Shown: positions 15,662-23,112, counted from the first letter of the stretch. The stretch: DNA of 42,085 nucleotides from RGIG3009 sp045630285 (GCA_045630285.1 JAZQSX010000042.1:1-42085), one strand, 5' to 3'. Numbers and translations: made by a program. The notes: generated from the sequence alone by a model not told the origin.

Positions 15662-15683
15662 AAAATCAGTATATACTGATTTT
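15662..15683. promoter_or_regulatory. Perfect 22-bp palindrome, likely PdxR operator
   Basis: AAAATCAGTAT-ATACTGATTTT, with no mismatch, sits in the 91-bp gap between the regulator and kinase genes. It includes a TATACT (15672-15677) that could serve as -10 for the kinase operon. GntR-family regulators bind such sites as dimers; binding is inferred. Confidence 0.75.
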
Positions 15684-15708
15684 ATCAAAAAAGCAAGGGG
15701 GAAGTGCC

Positions 15709-16545
15709 GTGCCACACAATCATCAAAAAAAGATAGCGGTCATTAACGATTTCTGCGGCTTTGGGCGCTGTTCCATTGCGGCATCGCTTCCCATTATTTC
15801 GGCTCTGAAGATACAGTGTTGTCCTGTACCGACCTCGATTTTTTCCAATCATACGGGCTTTGACAGTTTCTATTATACAGATTTTACCGAGCATATGGAC
15901 GCCTATATCGACGAATGGGCAAAATTAGAGCTGCAGTTCAACGGCATTTTGACCGGGTTTCTCGGCTCGCCGGAGCAGATCGACATTGTGCATCGTTTCC
16001 TGGAACGGTTCAAGACCGAACGTAATGTTACCGTGGTGGATCCGGTGATGGGGGACTACGGCAAGCTGTATCCGACGTATTCCCCCGATCTGGCGGCACG
16101 AATGGAAACGCTGCTTCCGTATGCCGATATTTTGACTCCTAATTTGACCGAAGCGTGTATCCTGACCGGTACGACGTATCATCCCGATATGGACGGACGC
16201 GAGCTGGAGGCATTGTGCGAGACGTTACATGCGATGGGACCGAGCAAAGTGGTCATTTCAGGCTTGGAACGTGGTGACGACCTGGAAAACTTCGTTTATG
16301 AAGCGGGGAAAGCACCACAGGTAATTCGGGAGCATAAGGTAGGGCCGTGCCGCTCGGGAACGGGAGACGTGTTCTCATCGATCCTTGCTGCCGATGCGGT
16401 AAACGGGGTTTCGCTGACGGAGTCGGTGCAGCACGCCTCGGCGTTTATCGCCCGTGTGTTACGTCGTACGATGGAGCTGGATCTGCCGAAAACGGACGGG
16501 ATCTGTTTTGAGGAATTCTTAACTGAGATTGGGGATATGGTATGA
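15709..16545 (+). CDS. pdxY: Pyridoxal/pyridoxamine kinase
   Basis: 278 residues of the PfkB/PdxK-PdxY ribokinase-like family. Start region KIAVINDFCGFGRCSIAA, PVPTSIFSNHTGF, the DPVMGDYGKLYPTY motif, LTPNLTEACILTG and the catalytic block GPCRSGTGDVFSS (GTGD) are all present and in order. It phosphorylates pyridoxal and related B6 vitamers to the 5'-phosphate in the cytoplasm. Translation starts at GTG 15709, after AAGGGGGAAG. The stop codon overlaps the next start (ATGA at 16542), so it is coupled to the S-component gene. Divergent PdxR-type regulator and palindrome suggest control by PLP level. The family is clear; PdxY versus PdxK naming is arbitrary in this lineage. Confidence 0.93.
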   Translation: MPHNHQKKIAVINDFCGFGRCSIAASLPIISALKIQCCPVPTSIFSNHTGFDSFYYTDFTEHMDAYIDEWAKLELQFNGILTGFLGSPEQIDIVHRFLERFKTERNVTVVDPVMGDYGKLYPTYSPDLAARMETLLPYADILTPNLTEACILTGTTYHPDMDGRELEALCETLHAMGPSKVVISGLERGDDLENFVYEAGKAPQVIREHKVGPCRSGTGDVFSSILAADAVNGVSLTESVQHASAFIARVLRRTMELDLPKTDGICFEEFLTEIGDMV

Positions 16546-17057
16546 AAATCCCAAAACTTAGGTTGATGTGCATAACCGGCGTGATGACGGCAGTGGTGTT
16601 CGTATTCACCGCCTATTTTCACATTCCGAGCCACACGGGGTATACCCACGTAGGCGACGCTTTTATTTTTTTGGCGGCGTGTGTGTTACCGCTGCCGTAC
16701 GCACTGTTCGTCGGTGCAGGCGGCGCTTTGCTTGCTGATTGTCTGACGGGATTCGCTTTATGGGCGCCCGCTTCGGTGATTATTAAAGCTGTCACTGTAC
16801 TTTGCTTTTCGTACCGCTCGGCGCATATTATATCGTGGCGAAACATACTCGCCCTGATTCCGTCGGCGGTACTGTGCATTGGCGGATACTATGCGTATGA
16901 AGCGTTGATCACTTCCAACTTTTCTGCGCCGCTTGCCGGTATCCCGGGATATATCACGCAATCGTTGCTCAGCGCAGGGTTGTTTATTGCGTTGGGAGCG
17001 GCGTTGGATAAATTACGTATAAAACACTTTTTGAAAATCGGAGGACTATCACGATGA
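16542..17057 (+). CDS. ECF transporter S component, probably for vitamin B6
   Basis: 171 residues with five or six hydrophobic segments; typical pieces are MTAVVFVFTAYFHIPSHTG, THVGDAFIFLAACVLP and PYALFVGAGGALLADCLTGF. The HVGDAFIFLAA...GGALLADCLTGF pattern matches ECF_trnsprt substrate-binding proteins, which sit in the membrane and use a shared EcfA1A2T energy module encoded elsewhere. Placement inside a B6 operon, coupled to the kinase by an ATGA overlap, suggests it imports pyridoxine, pyridoxal or pyridoxamine, as predicted in other Firmicutes for the PdxU2-like group. No ATPase genes are in the window. Confidence 0.85.
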   Translation: MKIPKLRLMCITGVMTAVVFVFTAYFHIPSHTGYTHVGDAFIFLAACVLPLPYALFVGAGGALLADCLTGFALWAPASVIIKAVTVLCFSYRSAHIISWRNILALIPSAVLCIGGYYAYEALITSNFSAPLAGIPGYITQSLLSAGLFIALGAALDKLRIKHFLKIGGLSR

Positions 17058-17659
17058 TGACCATTACCTATCCCGTGAAAAACGGGCTGTATGTCAATAT
17101 GACCAACCGTTGCCCTTGTGCCTGCACGTTTTGTCTGCGCCAAAACGCCGACAGCGTCTACGGCTCGGAGCCGCTGTGGCTGGACCGTGAGCCGACGGTG
17201 GAGGAGGTTTGCGCCGACATGGATCGGCGGGATCTTTCACAGTACGATGAGGTGGTGTTCTGCGGCTACGGCGAGCCGACCGAGCGGTTGGATGACCTGC
17301 TCAAGGTAGCGGCGTATATCCGTTCGAAAAGCAATATTGCGATCCGCATCAACACCAACGGGCTGGCAGATCTGATTCACGGCGAACGCACGGCTCCTCG
17401 GTTGAAAGGATTGATCGATACCGTATCGGTCAGTCTTAACGCCACCAACGAGGAGGACTACAATGCGGTGGTCCGTCCGAAGTTTGGCATCGGTTCGTAT
17501 GCGGCGATGCTCAAGTTCACCGAGGACTGTGTGCAGTACGTACCTCACGTAGTGATGACGGTGGTGGATGTGGTTACGTCTCCTGAGGAGCAGGAGCAGT
17601 GCCGTCGCATTTGTGAATCGATCGGTGCGACGCTGCGTGTGCGTCCGTACGAGGAATGA
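17054..17659 (+). CDS. TatD-associated-type radical SAM protein
   Basis: 201 residues. The radical SAM cluster motif CxxxCxxC is present at residues 20, 24 and 27 (RCPCACTFCLRQ), followed by EVVFCGYGEPTERLDDLL (the GGE-like SAM contact) and ISTVSVSLNATNEEDYN-type strands. Length and motifs match the family usually found next to tatD, called TatD-associated radical SAM protein, whose reaction is unknown. Here there is no tatD; it is the third gene of a B6 operon, with another 4-bp ATGA overlap to the S-component gene. That co-translation is strong evidence for a linked role, though only inferred. Confidence 0.88.
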   Translation: MMTITYPVKNGLYVNMTNRCPCACTFCLRQNADSVYGSEPLWLDREPTVEEVCADMDRRDLSQYDEVVFCGYGEPTERLDDLLKVAAYIRSKSNIAIRINTNGLADLIHGERTAPRLKGLIDTVSVSLNATNEEDYNAVVRPKFGIGSYAAMLKFTEDCVQYVPHVVMTVVDVVTSPEEQEQCRRICESIGATLRVRPYEE

Positions 17660-17672
17660 TACGAAGCAACAC

Positions 17673-17711
17673 AACACTCTTCGCTTTTTTTTGCGGGGAG
17701 TGTTATTTTTT
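17673..17711 (+). terminator. Rho-independent terminator of the B6 operon
   Basis: 12-bp stem with two G-U pairs (17673-17684 with 17693-17704), then ATTTTTT. Confidence 0.85.
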
Positions 17712-17804
17712 GCAAATTAACAAAAGATAAACATCTCGATAAACAATTGCAAACAACTGCTGTGTATACTGAGGTCACAATCAAATGAAAAGGAGCAGAT
17801 GATC

Positions 17805-18104
17805 ATGGCAGAGTTTTTGAAGAAGGCATTTCGGGATATGAAGGAAAGTGCAAAGGCACAGCACGAGGTGGACAAAGCGGAGTTCCGGGCGGTCAAGGCG
17901 GAAAGCCGTGCGAGCTTTGAGGAAAACCGTTTTCACAACACCTACGCCAAAGCGAAGGCAGATGCCAAGCAGAGCTGGGATGACGCCCACATGAGTCCCT
18001 CCGAAAGAGCGGAAAAGGCACAGGCAGAGCGTGAGAAGAAGATCGCTGCGGCCAAGGAAAGAACCGAAGCGGCGACTCAGCGCCTGGAAGAAGCAAAGAA
18101 ATAA
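17805..18104 (+). CDS. Charged coiled-coil protein, unknown
   Basis: 99 residues, MAEFLKKAFRDMKESAKAQ to EATQRLEEAKK, about half Lys, Glu, Ala, Arg and Asp; predicted to be one long helix or coiled coil broken near HMSPSER. No signal peptide or membrane segment. Similar small charged proteins are common in Clostridia without a known role. GGAG (17792-17795) lies 9 nt before ATG 17805, so I prefer it to the upstream ATG at 17799. It has its own terminator and a TATACT-like -10 at 17765-17770. Confidence 0.75.
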   Translation: MAEFLKKAFRDMKESAKAQHEVDKAEFRAVKAESRASFEENRFHNTYAKAKADAKQSWDDAHMSPSERAEKAQAEREKKIAAAKERTEAATQRLEEAKK

Positions 18105-18129
18105 AGAAAAATCGCTTCCAAAAACCGAT

Positions 18130-18163
18130 ACGGCGCGATGCTTTTGACATCGCGCCGTGTTTT
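18130..18163 (+). terminator. Rho-independent terminator
   Basis: 11-bp perfect stem 18130-18140 with 18148-18158, then GTTTTG. Confidence 0.85.
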
Positions 18164-18174
18164 GTAAACAAAAC

Positions 18175-18203
18175 TTTAACATTTTGTCGATATAGTGTAT
18201 ACT
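18175..18203 (+). promoter_or_regulatory. Promoter of the two-component operon
   Basis: TTTAAC (18175-18180), 17-bp spacer, TATACT (18198-18203). OmpR-type regulators often activate their own promoters, which fits the weak -35. Confidence 0.5.
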
Positions 18204-18225
18204 TGAAAGGAAGGGGGTGCTTCGG

Positions 18226-18897
18226 GTGTTCAAGATTTTGGTAGTCGAGGATGATCGTGCGCTCAACCGTTCGATTTGTTCGTTCCTCAACCAAAGCGGC
18301 TATGAAACCACAGGCTGCCTCAGCGCCGAGGAAGCGTACGATGCGATGTATGAAACGGTGTTTGACCTGATCATTTCGGATATTATGATGCCGGGGATCG
18401 ATGGGTTTGAGTTTGTCAAAACGGTGCGGACGCTCAATGAAAATATTCCGATTCTGTTTATGACGGCTCGTGACGATTTTGCTGCCAAGCAGCGGGGATA
18501 CCGTGTGGGCGCCGATGATTATATGGTGAAGCCGATCGATCTGGACGAGCTGTTTTTGCGGATCGGTGCGCTGCTGCGCCGTGCGAAGATCGCTTCCAGC
18601 CGTCGGTTGGAGGTCGGTCAGTTCGTGATGGACGTCGATGAGCACACCGCCTATCTCGGTGAGAATGAGATCTCACTGACGCAGCGTGAGTTTAATTTGC
18701 TGTATAAGCTGCTTTCGTACCCCAAGAAGACCTTTACCCGCACCCAGCTGATGGACGAGTTTTGGGATGCCGAATCCTCCTCCGGTCCACGCACGGTCGA
18801 CGTGTACATGACCAAACTGCGTGCCAAACTGGCTGACTGTGACGATTTTGAGATTGTAACGGTGCACGGACTGGGATATAAGGCGGTGCTGAAATGA
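18226..18897 (+). CDS. OmpR-family response regulator
   Basis: 223 residues. The receiver domain has the acidic pocket (ILVVEDD), the phospho-acceptor Asp at residue 52 (LIISDIMMPGIDG) and the conserved Lys in DDYMVKP. The C-terminal ~100 residues are a winged helix (LTQREFNLLYKLLSYPKKTF, TVDVYMTKLRAKL). Start is GTG 18226, 8 nt after GAAGGGGG; the GTG at 18217 would overlap that site. Its stop overlaps the ATG of the histidine kinase (ATGA), so the pair is translationally coupled. Target genes are unknown; the small membrane protein after the kinase may be one. Confidence 0.93.
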   Translation: MFKILVVEDDRALNRSICSFLNQSGYETTGCLSAEEAYDAMYETVFDLIISDIMMPGIDGFEFVKTVRTLNENIPILFMTARDDFAAKQRGYRVGADDYMVKPIDLDELFLRIGALLRRAKIASSRRLEVGQFVMDVDEHTAYLGENEISLTQREFNLLYKLLSYPKKTFTRTQLMDEFWDAESSSGPRTVDVYMTKLRAKLADCDDFEIVTVHGLGYKAVLK

Positions 18898-19988
18898 AAA
18901 AAGAGAAGGTAGTCAAATCGCTGCTGCACGAAGCACAGCGAGGTGTTGTCGTCTTTTTGCTGGTCGCCTTTGTGATCACATGCTGTCTGACGCTTTTTCT
19001 GTCATTGCTTTCGCAGGAAATGAATATCACCTTTACCAACGATACCGTTGAGCGCGCGGCAAAGATCACATTTATCAACGTACTGCTTATCAGCTTTTTG
19101 CTCACAGTACTTGATGCTGTGCGTCGGTACGTGGTAATTCGGCGACCGGTAAAACGAATCACCGACGCTGCCGACCGCATGATGCGGGGAGATTTCAGCG
19201 TGCGCATCGAGCCGGTGCGTGGCGTGTGGGATGAGGAGAGCTTCGACCGTGTCGTATCCTGTATTAACAAAATGGCAGAGGAGCTCTCCGGTACGGAAAC
19301 GTTGCGAGCAGACTTTATCGCCAACGTATCTCACGAATTAAAGACGCCGCTCGCAGCAATGCAAAATTATGCCACGTTGCTTCAAAAGCCCGATTTGAGT
19401 GAGGAGGAGCGTGTGGAATATGCTGCAGCGATTGCGTCCTCCTCCAAACGGTTGGCGATGCTCATTACCAACATCCTCAAGCTCAACAAGCTGGAAAACC
19501 AGCAGGTATTCCCCCAAACCGAGCCGTACAATCTCGGTGAGCAGCTGTGCGAATGCTTGTTGCAGTTTGAATCCGTTTGGGAGAAAAAGAATATTGAGAT
19601 CCAAACCGACATTGCTGGCGACGTGATCATTCATGCGGATGCGGAGCTGCTATCGCTGGTTTGGAACAATTTGCTGTCCAACGCCTTCAAGTTCACGGAA
19701 AATGGCGGGCAGGTATCGGTCACGTTGACAGAGGATCAGGAAATGGTCACCGTTAGCGTGGAGGACACCGGCTGCGGTATAGACCGTGAGGTGGGTCGGC
19801 ATATGTTTGAAAAGTTTTATCAAGGCGACACCTCCCGAGCCACGCAGGGAAACGGCCTGGGTCTGGCTTTGGTCAAGCGGGTGGTGGATATTGTCGGGGG
19901 AGATATTGCCGTCGAAAGCGAAGTGGGACACGGCAGCCGATTTACCCTTGTTTTGCAAAAGACGGCGTGTCCGTCATCACAACGTTAA
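18894..19988 (+). CDS. Sensor histidine kinase
   Basis: 364 residues. Two membrane helices (~17-39 and ~56-77) enclose a very short extracytoplasmic loop, so the signal is probably sensed in or near the membrane. A HAMP linker follows (RPVKRITDAADRMMRGDFS), then the H-box FIANVSHELKTPLAAM (His 147) and an ATP-binding domain with N box LVWNNLLSNAFKFTENGG, DTGCGI and GNGLGLALVK. It phosphorylates the response regulator encoded just upstream. Family and order are unambiguous; the stimulus is unknown. Confidence 0.93.
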   Translation: MKKEKVVKSLLHEAQRGVVVFLLVAFVITCCLTLFLSLLSQEMNITFTNDTVERAAKITFINVLLISFLLTVLDAVRRYVVIRRPVKRITDAADRMMRGDFSVRIEPVRGVWDEESFDRVVSCINKMAEELSGTETLRADFIANVSHELKTPLAAMQNYATLLQKPDLSEEERVEYAAAIASSSKRLAMLITNILKLNKLENQQVFPQTEPYNLGEQLCECLLQFESVWEKKNIEIQTDIAGDVIIHADAELLSLVWNNLLSNAFKFTENGGQVSVTLTEDQEMVTVSVEDTGCGIDREVGRHMFEKFYQGDTSRATQGNGLGLALVKRVVDIVGGDIAVESEVGHGSRFTLVLQKTACPSSQR

Positions 19989-20006
19989 CAAAGGAGACAG
20001 TGTAGG

Positions 20007-20402
20007 ATGGAACCTCAAAACACGTCGTTTCGTTATAGTTATTCTGCAAAAGAGCAGGCGGAAATTCGTCATATCCGCGAAAAATACGCCCCGCCGGCAG
20101 AGGAGAACACTCTGGAGTGCCTGCGTCGCCTGGATGCCCGTGTGACGCAAAAGGCGCAGATGTACGCTTTGATCGTCGGCATTCTCGGAGCCATGCTGTT
20201 GGGTTTTGGCATGAGTTTAATAATGACCGATCTCGCCGCTAAAATCGGGTTGCCGTACGCATTTGCCTTCGGTATACTTGCCGGCGTCATCGGTTTGGTT
20301 GGCGTGGCGTTGGCATACCCGGTCTATAACCGTGTTATACAGAAGGAGCGAGCTCGTATCGCTCCGAAGATCCTGCTTCTTACCGAAGAATTGATGAAAT
20401 AA
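20007..20402 (+). CDS. Small two-helix membrane protein downstream of the two-component genes
   Basis: 131 residues. A charged N-terminal half (SAKEQAEIRHIREKYAPPAE) is followed by two hydrophobic helices, about residues 53-74 and 82-105 (YAFAFGILAGVIGLVGVALA). AAAGGAG precedes the ATG by ~10 nt, and the gene starts 18 nt after the kinase stop, so it belongs to the same operon. I recognise the look of a family commonly placed after such kinases but know no function. It may act as an accessory membrane partner. Confidence 0.8.
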   Translation: MEPQNTSFRYSYSAKEQAEIRHIREKYAPPAEENTLECLRRLDARVTQKAQMYALIVGILGAMLLGFGMSLIMTDLAAKIGLPYAFAFGILAGVIGLVGVALAYPVYNRVIQKERARIAPKILLLTEELMK

Positions 20403-20416
20403 TCGTGTGTGATAAC

Positions 20417-20454
20417 AACTCTCCACCGTGTTTTCGGCGGGGAGTTTCCGTTTG
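20417..20454 (+). terminator. Probable terminator, imperfect
   Basis: 12-bp stem with one G-U and one A-C pair (20417-20428 with 20435-20446), then a short T-rich stretch. Weaker than its neighbours. Confidence 0.5.
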
Positions 20455-20486
20455 TCGGGAAAAAACGACCGCCTATCGCAAACGTA

Positions 20487-20515
20487 TTGCCGGGAAATCG
20501 GTGGTGTGATATACT
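20487..20515 (+). promoter_or_regulatory. Promoter of the LytTR-DUF3021 genes
   Basis: TTGCCG (20487-20492), 17-bp spacer, TATACT (20510-20515), 20 nt before the GTG start at 20536. Confidence 0.6.
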
Positions 20516-20535
20516 GTAAGCAAGGGGGGAGCGTT

Positions 20536-20973
20536 GTGAGATGTCGTGTGATTTTGGACCCTCGCTGTGAAGAAGAAATAGTGATCTACGCCCGTGAGCG
20601 CACCCCGTTGGTTGAAGCGGTGGAGCGGTTGGCGACAGAGCAGGAAACACGGCTGATCGGGTATACCGAGCGTGATATAGTACCGTTGTCGCTGCCGGAG
20701 GTGACCTGCTTCATTGTTGAGCAGGGAAAGGTGTATGCTTTGTGCGGTGAACAACGGCTTCTGATGAAATGCCGCTTATACAAGCTGGAGGAATGTTTAC
20801 CGTCCGAGTTTGTCAAGATCAATCAATCGTGTGTGGCAAACCTCGGTCAGGTCGCTCGGTTTGCCGTGTCGCTCGGCGGCTCGCTGAAGGTGTGCTTCAA
20901 AAATGGGTACAGCGATTACGTATCCAGACGGCAACTGAAAACGGTGCGGGAAAAGGTGGGAGTGATTCGATGA
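20536..20973 (+). CDS. LytTR-domain transcriptional regulator
   Basis: 145 residues. The N-terminal ~45 residues are a short non-receiver region; residues ~46-140 form a LytTR DNA-binding domain (DIVPLSLPEVTCFIVEQGKV, CRLYKLEECLPSEFVKINQS, NLGQVARFAV, YVSRRQLKTVREK). Start is GTG 20536, 6 nt after AAGGGGGG. The stop overlaps the next ATG. LytTR regulators without a receiver paired with a small membrane protein are known as LytTR regulatory systems, in which the membrane protein holds the regulator inactive. Confidence 0.9.
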   Translation: MRCRVILDPRCEEEIVIYARERTPLVEAVERLATEQETRLIGYTERDIVPLSLPEVTCFIVEQGKVYALCGEQRLLMKCRLYKLEECLPSEFVKINQSCVANLGQVARFAVSLGGSLKVCFKNGYSDYVSRRQLKTVREKVGVIR

Positions 20974-21386
20974 ATCGGTACGTCAAGGAGTTTTTGCGGC
21001 GAGGGATGATGTTCGGTGGGTTCGGGCCGATCATCGTCGGAATGATCTATCTGATTTTGGAACAGATGCTGCCGGAGTTTTCGTTGAACGGAGGCGAGGC
21101 GTGTATGGGGATCGTGTCCACGTATGTGCTGGCGTTCCTGCAGGCAGGAGCCTCGGTGTTCCAGCAGATCGATACCTGGTCGCCGCTGCGGTCGCTGCTT
21201 TGCCATTTTTCGGTACTGTACGTGGCGTATGTTTCCTGCTATTTGATAAACACCTGGATCCCGTTTGACCCGACGGTGGTGCTTCTTTTTACGGCGATAT
21301 TCCTCGTGCTGTATCTGCTGGTCTATGCGATCGTGGTCGTGTCGACACGGTTGATCAGCAGAAAACTGAACAAAACCTTTCGATAA
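20970..21386 (+). CDS. DUF3021 membrane protein, probable inhibitor of the LytTR regulator
   Basis: 138 residues with four hydrophobic helices: FGPIIVGMIYLILEQ, ACMGIVSTYVLAFLQAG, SLLCHFSVLYVAYVSCYLI and VVLLFTAIFLVLYLLVYAIV. The Arg/Lys-rich ends and the four-helix plan match DUF3021. It is translationally coupled to the LytTR gene (ATGA). In known pairs this protein binds and inhibits its LytTR partner; that is assumed here. Confidence 0.88.
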   Translation: MNRYVKEFLRRGMMFGGFGPIIVGMIYLILEQMLPEFSLNGGEACMGIVSTYVLAFLQAGASVFQQIDTWSPLRSLLCHFSVLYVAYVSCYLINTWIPFDPTVVLLFTAIFLVLYLLVYAIVVVSTRLISRKLNKTFR

Positions 21387-21388
21387 AG

Positions 21389-21418
21389 AAGGCGGAGCGT
21401 ACGCTCCGCCTTGTTTTT
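21389..21418 (+). terminator. Rho-independent terminator
   Basis: 11-bp palindrome 21389-21399 with 21402-21412, followed by GTTTTT. It overlaps the -35 box of the next promoter. Confidence 0.88.
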
Positions 21419-21439
21419 ATGCGTCAACTGTGCTATACT
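21411..21439 (+). promoter_or_regulatory. Promoter of the Nudix-methyltransferase gene
   Basis: TTGTTT (21411-21416), 17-bp spacer, TATACT (21434-21439), 23 nt before the start at 21463. The -35 lies in the T tract of the preceding terminator. Confidence 0.55.
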
Positions 21440-21462
21440 TGCTGTGAAAGGGGGGGATCGTG

Positions 21463-22944
21463 ATGGTCGATGTGGTAGCGGCACTCATTTGGGACGGACC
21501 GAGGTTTATGATCTGCCAGCGTCCGGTGCATAAAGCACGGGGCTTGCTATGGGAATTCGTCGGCGGCAAGGTGGAAGCGGGCGAGAGCCACGAGCAGGCG
21601 CTGATTCGTGAATGCCGTGAAGAACTGGCGGTGACGCTGTCGGTGGGCAAGCAGTTTATGCAGGTCGTGCATACCTATCCCGACATCACCGTGCGGCTGT
21701 CGCTGTACCACGCCACCATTACCGAGGGCGTGCCGCAAAAGCTGGAGCACAACGATATTCGTTGGATCACCCCGGATGAGATCCCCCAATACGACTTTTG
21801 TCCTGCAGATACCGAGATCCTTGAAAAAATCATCCGGGACTACGCCGCAGAGGCGCCGGAGTATTTGTCGGAGCAGATCATCACGTATCTCGGTAATAAG
21901 CGAGCGCTGCTGGATTTTATCGGTACGGCGCTGGATGTGGTGCGGGAGGAACTGGGACAGGAAAAGCTCGATATGGTTGACCTGTTCGCCGGTTCCGGTG
22001 TGGTATCACGGTATTTTAAGCGGTATGCACGCACACTGTATGCAAACGATCTGGAATCGTACTGTAAGACGATCAATGAGTGTTACCTCGCCAATCGGGA
22101 CGAGGTGAATCATGAAGTATTGGCACAGTATTTTGCCAAAATAAAAAACCGATTGGATGCGGGGCCGCTCACGGCGGGATTTATCACGGAATTGTACAGT
22201 CCACGGGACGATGAGCATATTCAGCAGGGAGAGCGGGCATTTTATACCGCCCGTAACGCCCGTTATATCGACACGGCACGTTGTTTGATCGATACCGTGC
22301 CGGAGGAGTACCGCTGCTATTTGTTGGCCCCGCTGCTGTATGAAGCCTCGGTGCATAACAACACCGGTGGTGTGTTCAAAGGATTTTATAAGAACTCGGA
22401 AACGGGTATCGGTCAGTTTGGCGGCAACGGGCGGCACGCGCTGTCACGCATTATGGCGGACATCGAACTGAAGCTGCCTGTTTTCAGCCGCTACGCCTGT
22501 GAGGTCCACGTGCTGCAGGAGGATGCCAACGCCTTGGCGGCAACGTTGCCGCCGGTCGATCTGGTCTATATGGATCCGCCGTACAATCAGCACCCTTACG
22601 GGTCAAACTACTTTATGCTCAACCTGATCAACGATTACCAACGGCCGCAGGAGATCAGCTGTGTTTCGGGTATTCCCAGCGGGTGGAATAAATCGGTGTA
22701 CAACAACCGCAAATCCGCCAAAGAAGCGATGCGGGATCTTTGCCGCAAGCTTGACACCAAGTATCTGCTGATCTCCTTCAGCGACGACGGCTTCATTTCC
22801 CGTGACGAGATGACGGCGATGCTGTCGGAGGTGGGCGATGTGCGGGTGCTGGATCGGGAGTACAATACGTTCCGTGCGTGCCGCAATCTTTGTAACCGTG
22901 ATATCCACGTCAAAGAGTTTTTGTATCTTGTCAAAAAGCGATGA
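21463..22944 (+). CDS. Nudix hydrolase fused to a DNA adenine methyltransferase
   Basis: 493 residues. Residues ~1-128 are a MutT-like Nudix domain whose box starts at Gly35: GGKVEAGESHEQALIRECRE, with E41, R49, E50, E53 and E54 in the Gx5Ex7REUxEE register; the usual final Gly is Ala. Residues ~137-490 are a D12-class adenine methyltransferase: YLGNKRALLDFI, VDLFAGSGVVSRYFK (SAM-binding motif I, Asp 173) and VYMDPPYNQ (catalytic DPPY, Asp 371). The predicted roles are hydrolysis of a nucleotide such as an oxidised or N6-methylated dNTP, and methylation of adenine in DNA. GAAAGGGGGG precedes ATG 21463; the GTG at 21460 is in frame but less well spaced. The domain junction is continuous with no stop. 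No restriction endonuclease gene is near, so it looks like an orphan methyltransferase. Confidence 0.9.
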   Translation: MVDVVAALIWDGPRFMICQRPVHKARGLLWEFVGGKVEAGESHEQALIRECREELAVTLSVGKQFMQVVHTYPDITVRLSLYHATITEGVPQKLEHNDIRWITPDEIPQYDFCPADTEILEKIIRDYAAEAPEYLSEQIITYLGNKRALLDFIGTALDVVREELGQEKLDMVDLFAGSGVVSRYFKRYARTLYANDLESYCKTINECYLANRDEVNHEVLAQYFAKIKNRLDAGPLTAGFITELYSPRDDEHIQQGERAFYTARNARYIDTARCLIDTVPEEYRCYLLAPLLYEASVHNNTGGVFKGFYKNSETGIGQFGGNGRHALSRIMADIELKLPVFSRYACEVHVLQEDANALAATLPPVDLVYMDPPYNQHPYGSNYFMLNLINDYQRPQEISCVSGIPSGWNKSVYNNRKSAKEAMRDLCRKLDTKYLLISFSDDGFISRDEMTAMLSEVGDVRVLDREYNTFRACRNLCNRDIHVKEFLYLVKKR

Positions 22945-22975
22945 GGAGTTACATCTCCTCATCGCTTTTTTGTTT
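22933..22975 (+). terminator. Rho-independent terminator overlapping the stop codon
   Basis: A 16-bp perfect stem (22933-22948 with 22955-22970) ends in T6. Its left arm contains the last codons and TGA of the fusion gene. Confidence 0.92.
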
Positions 22976-23073
22976 TGGATACGGTTTCAAAAGGGTTTCA
23001 AGTAATGTGGAACCCTCAAAAGGGAAAAGCCCTTTTCGCAGCCTGCAAGCACCCGTTTGACACTTTATAAAAC
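22976..23073. other. Intergenic stretch with short repeats
   Basis: Contains GGTTTCAA twice (22983-23000) and a small hairpin AAAAGGG-AAAAG-CCCTTTT (~23018-23037). No gene seen. The look suggests a dispersed intergenic element. Confidence 0.35.
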
Positions 23074-23112
23074 AAAGCCGAGGGATGACCATAAGGTCAC
23101 TCCTCGGCTTTT
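23074..23112 (-). terminator. Terminator of the epimerase gene
   Basis: 15- to 17-bp stem with one mismatch (23074-23090 with 23095-23111), loop ATAA. Read on the minus strand it lies 75 nt after the stop and is followed by GTTTTATAAAG. Confidence 0.75.

Noticed and set aside
17747..17770. TTGCAA and TATACT before the coiled-coil gene as a promoter
   Set aside because: The spacer is only 12 bp, too short for a sigma-A promoter; the -10 may be used with an unknown -35.
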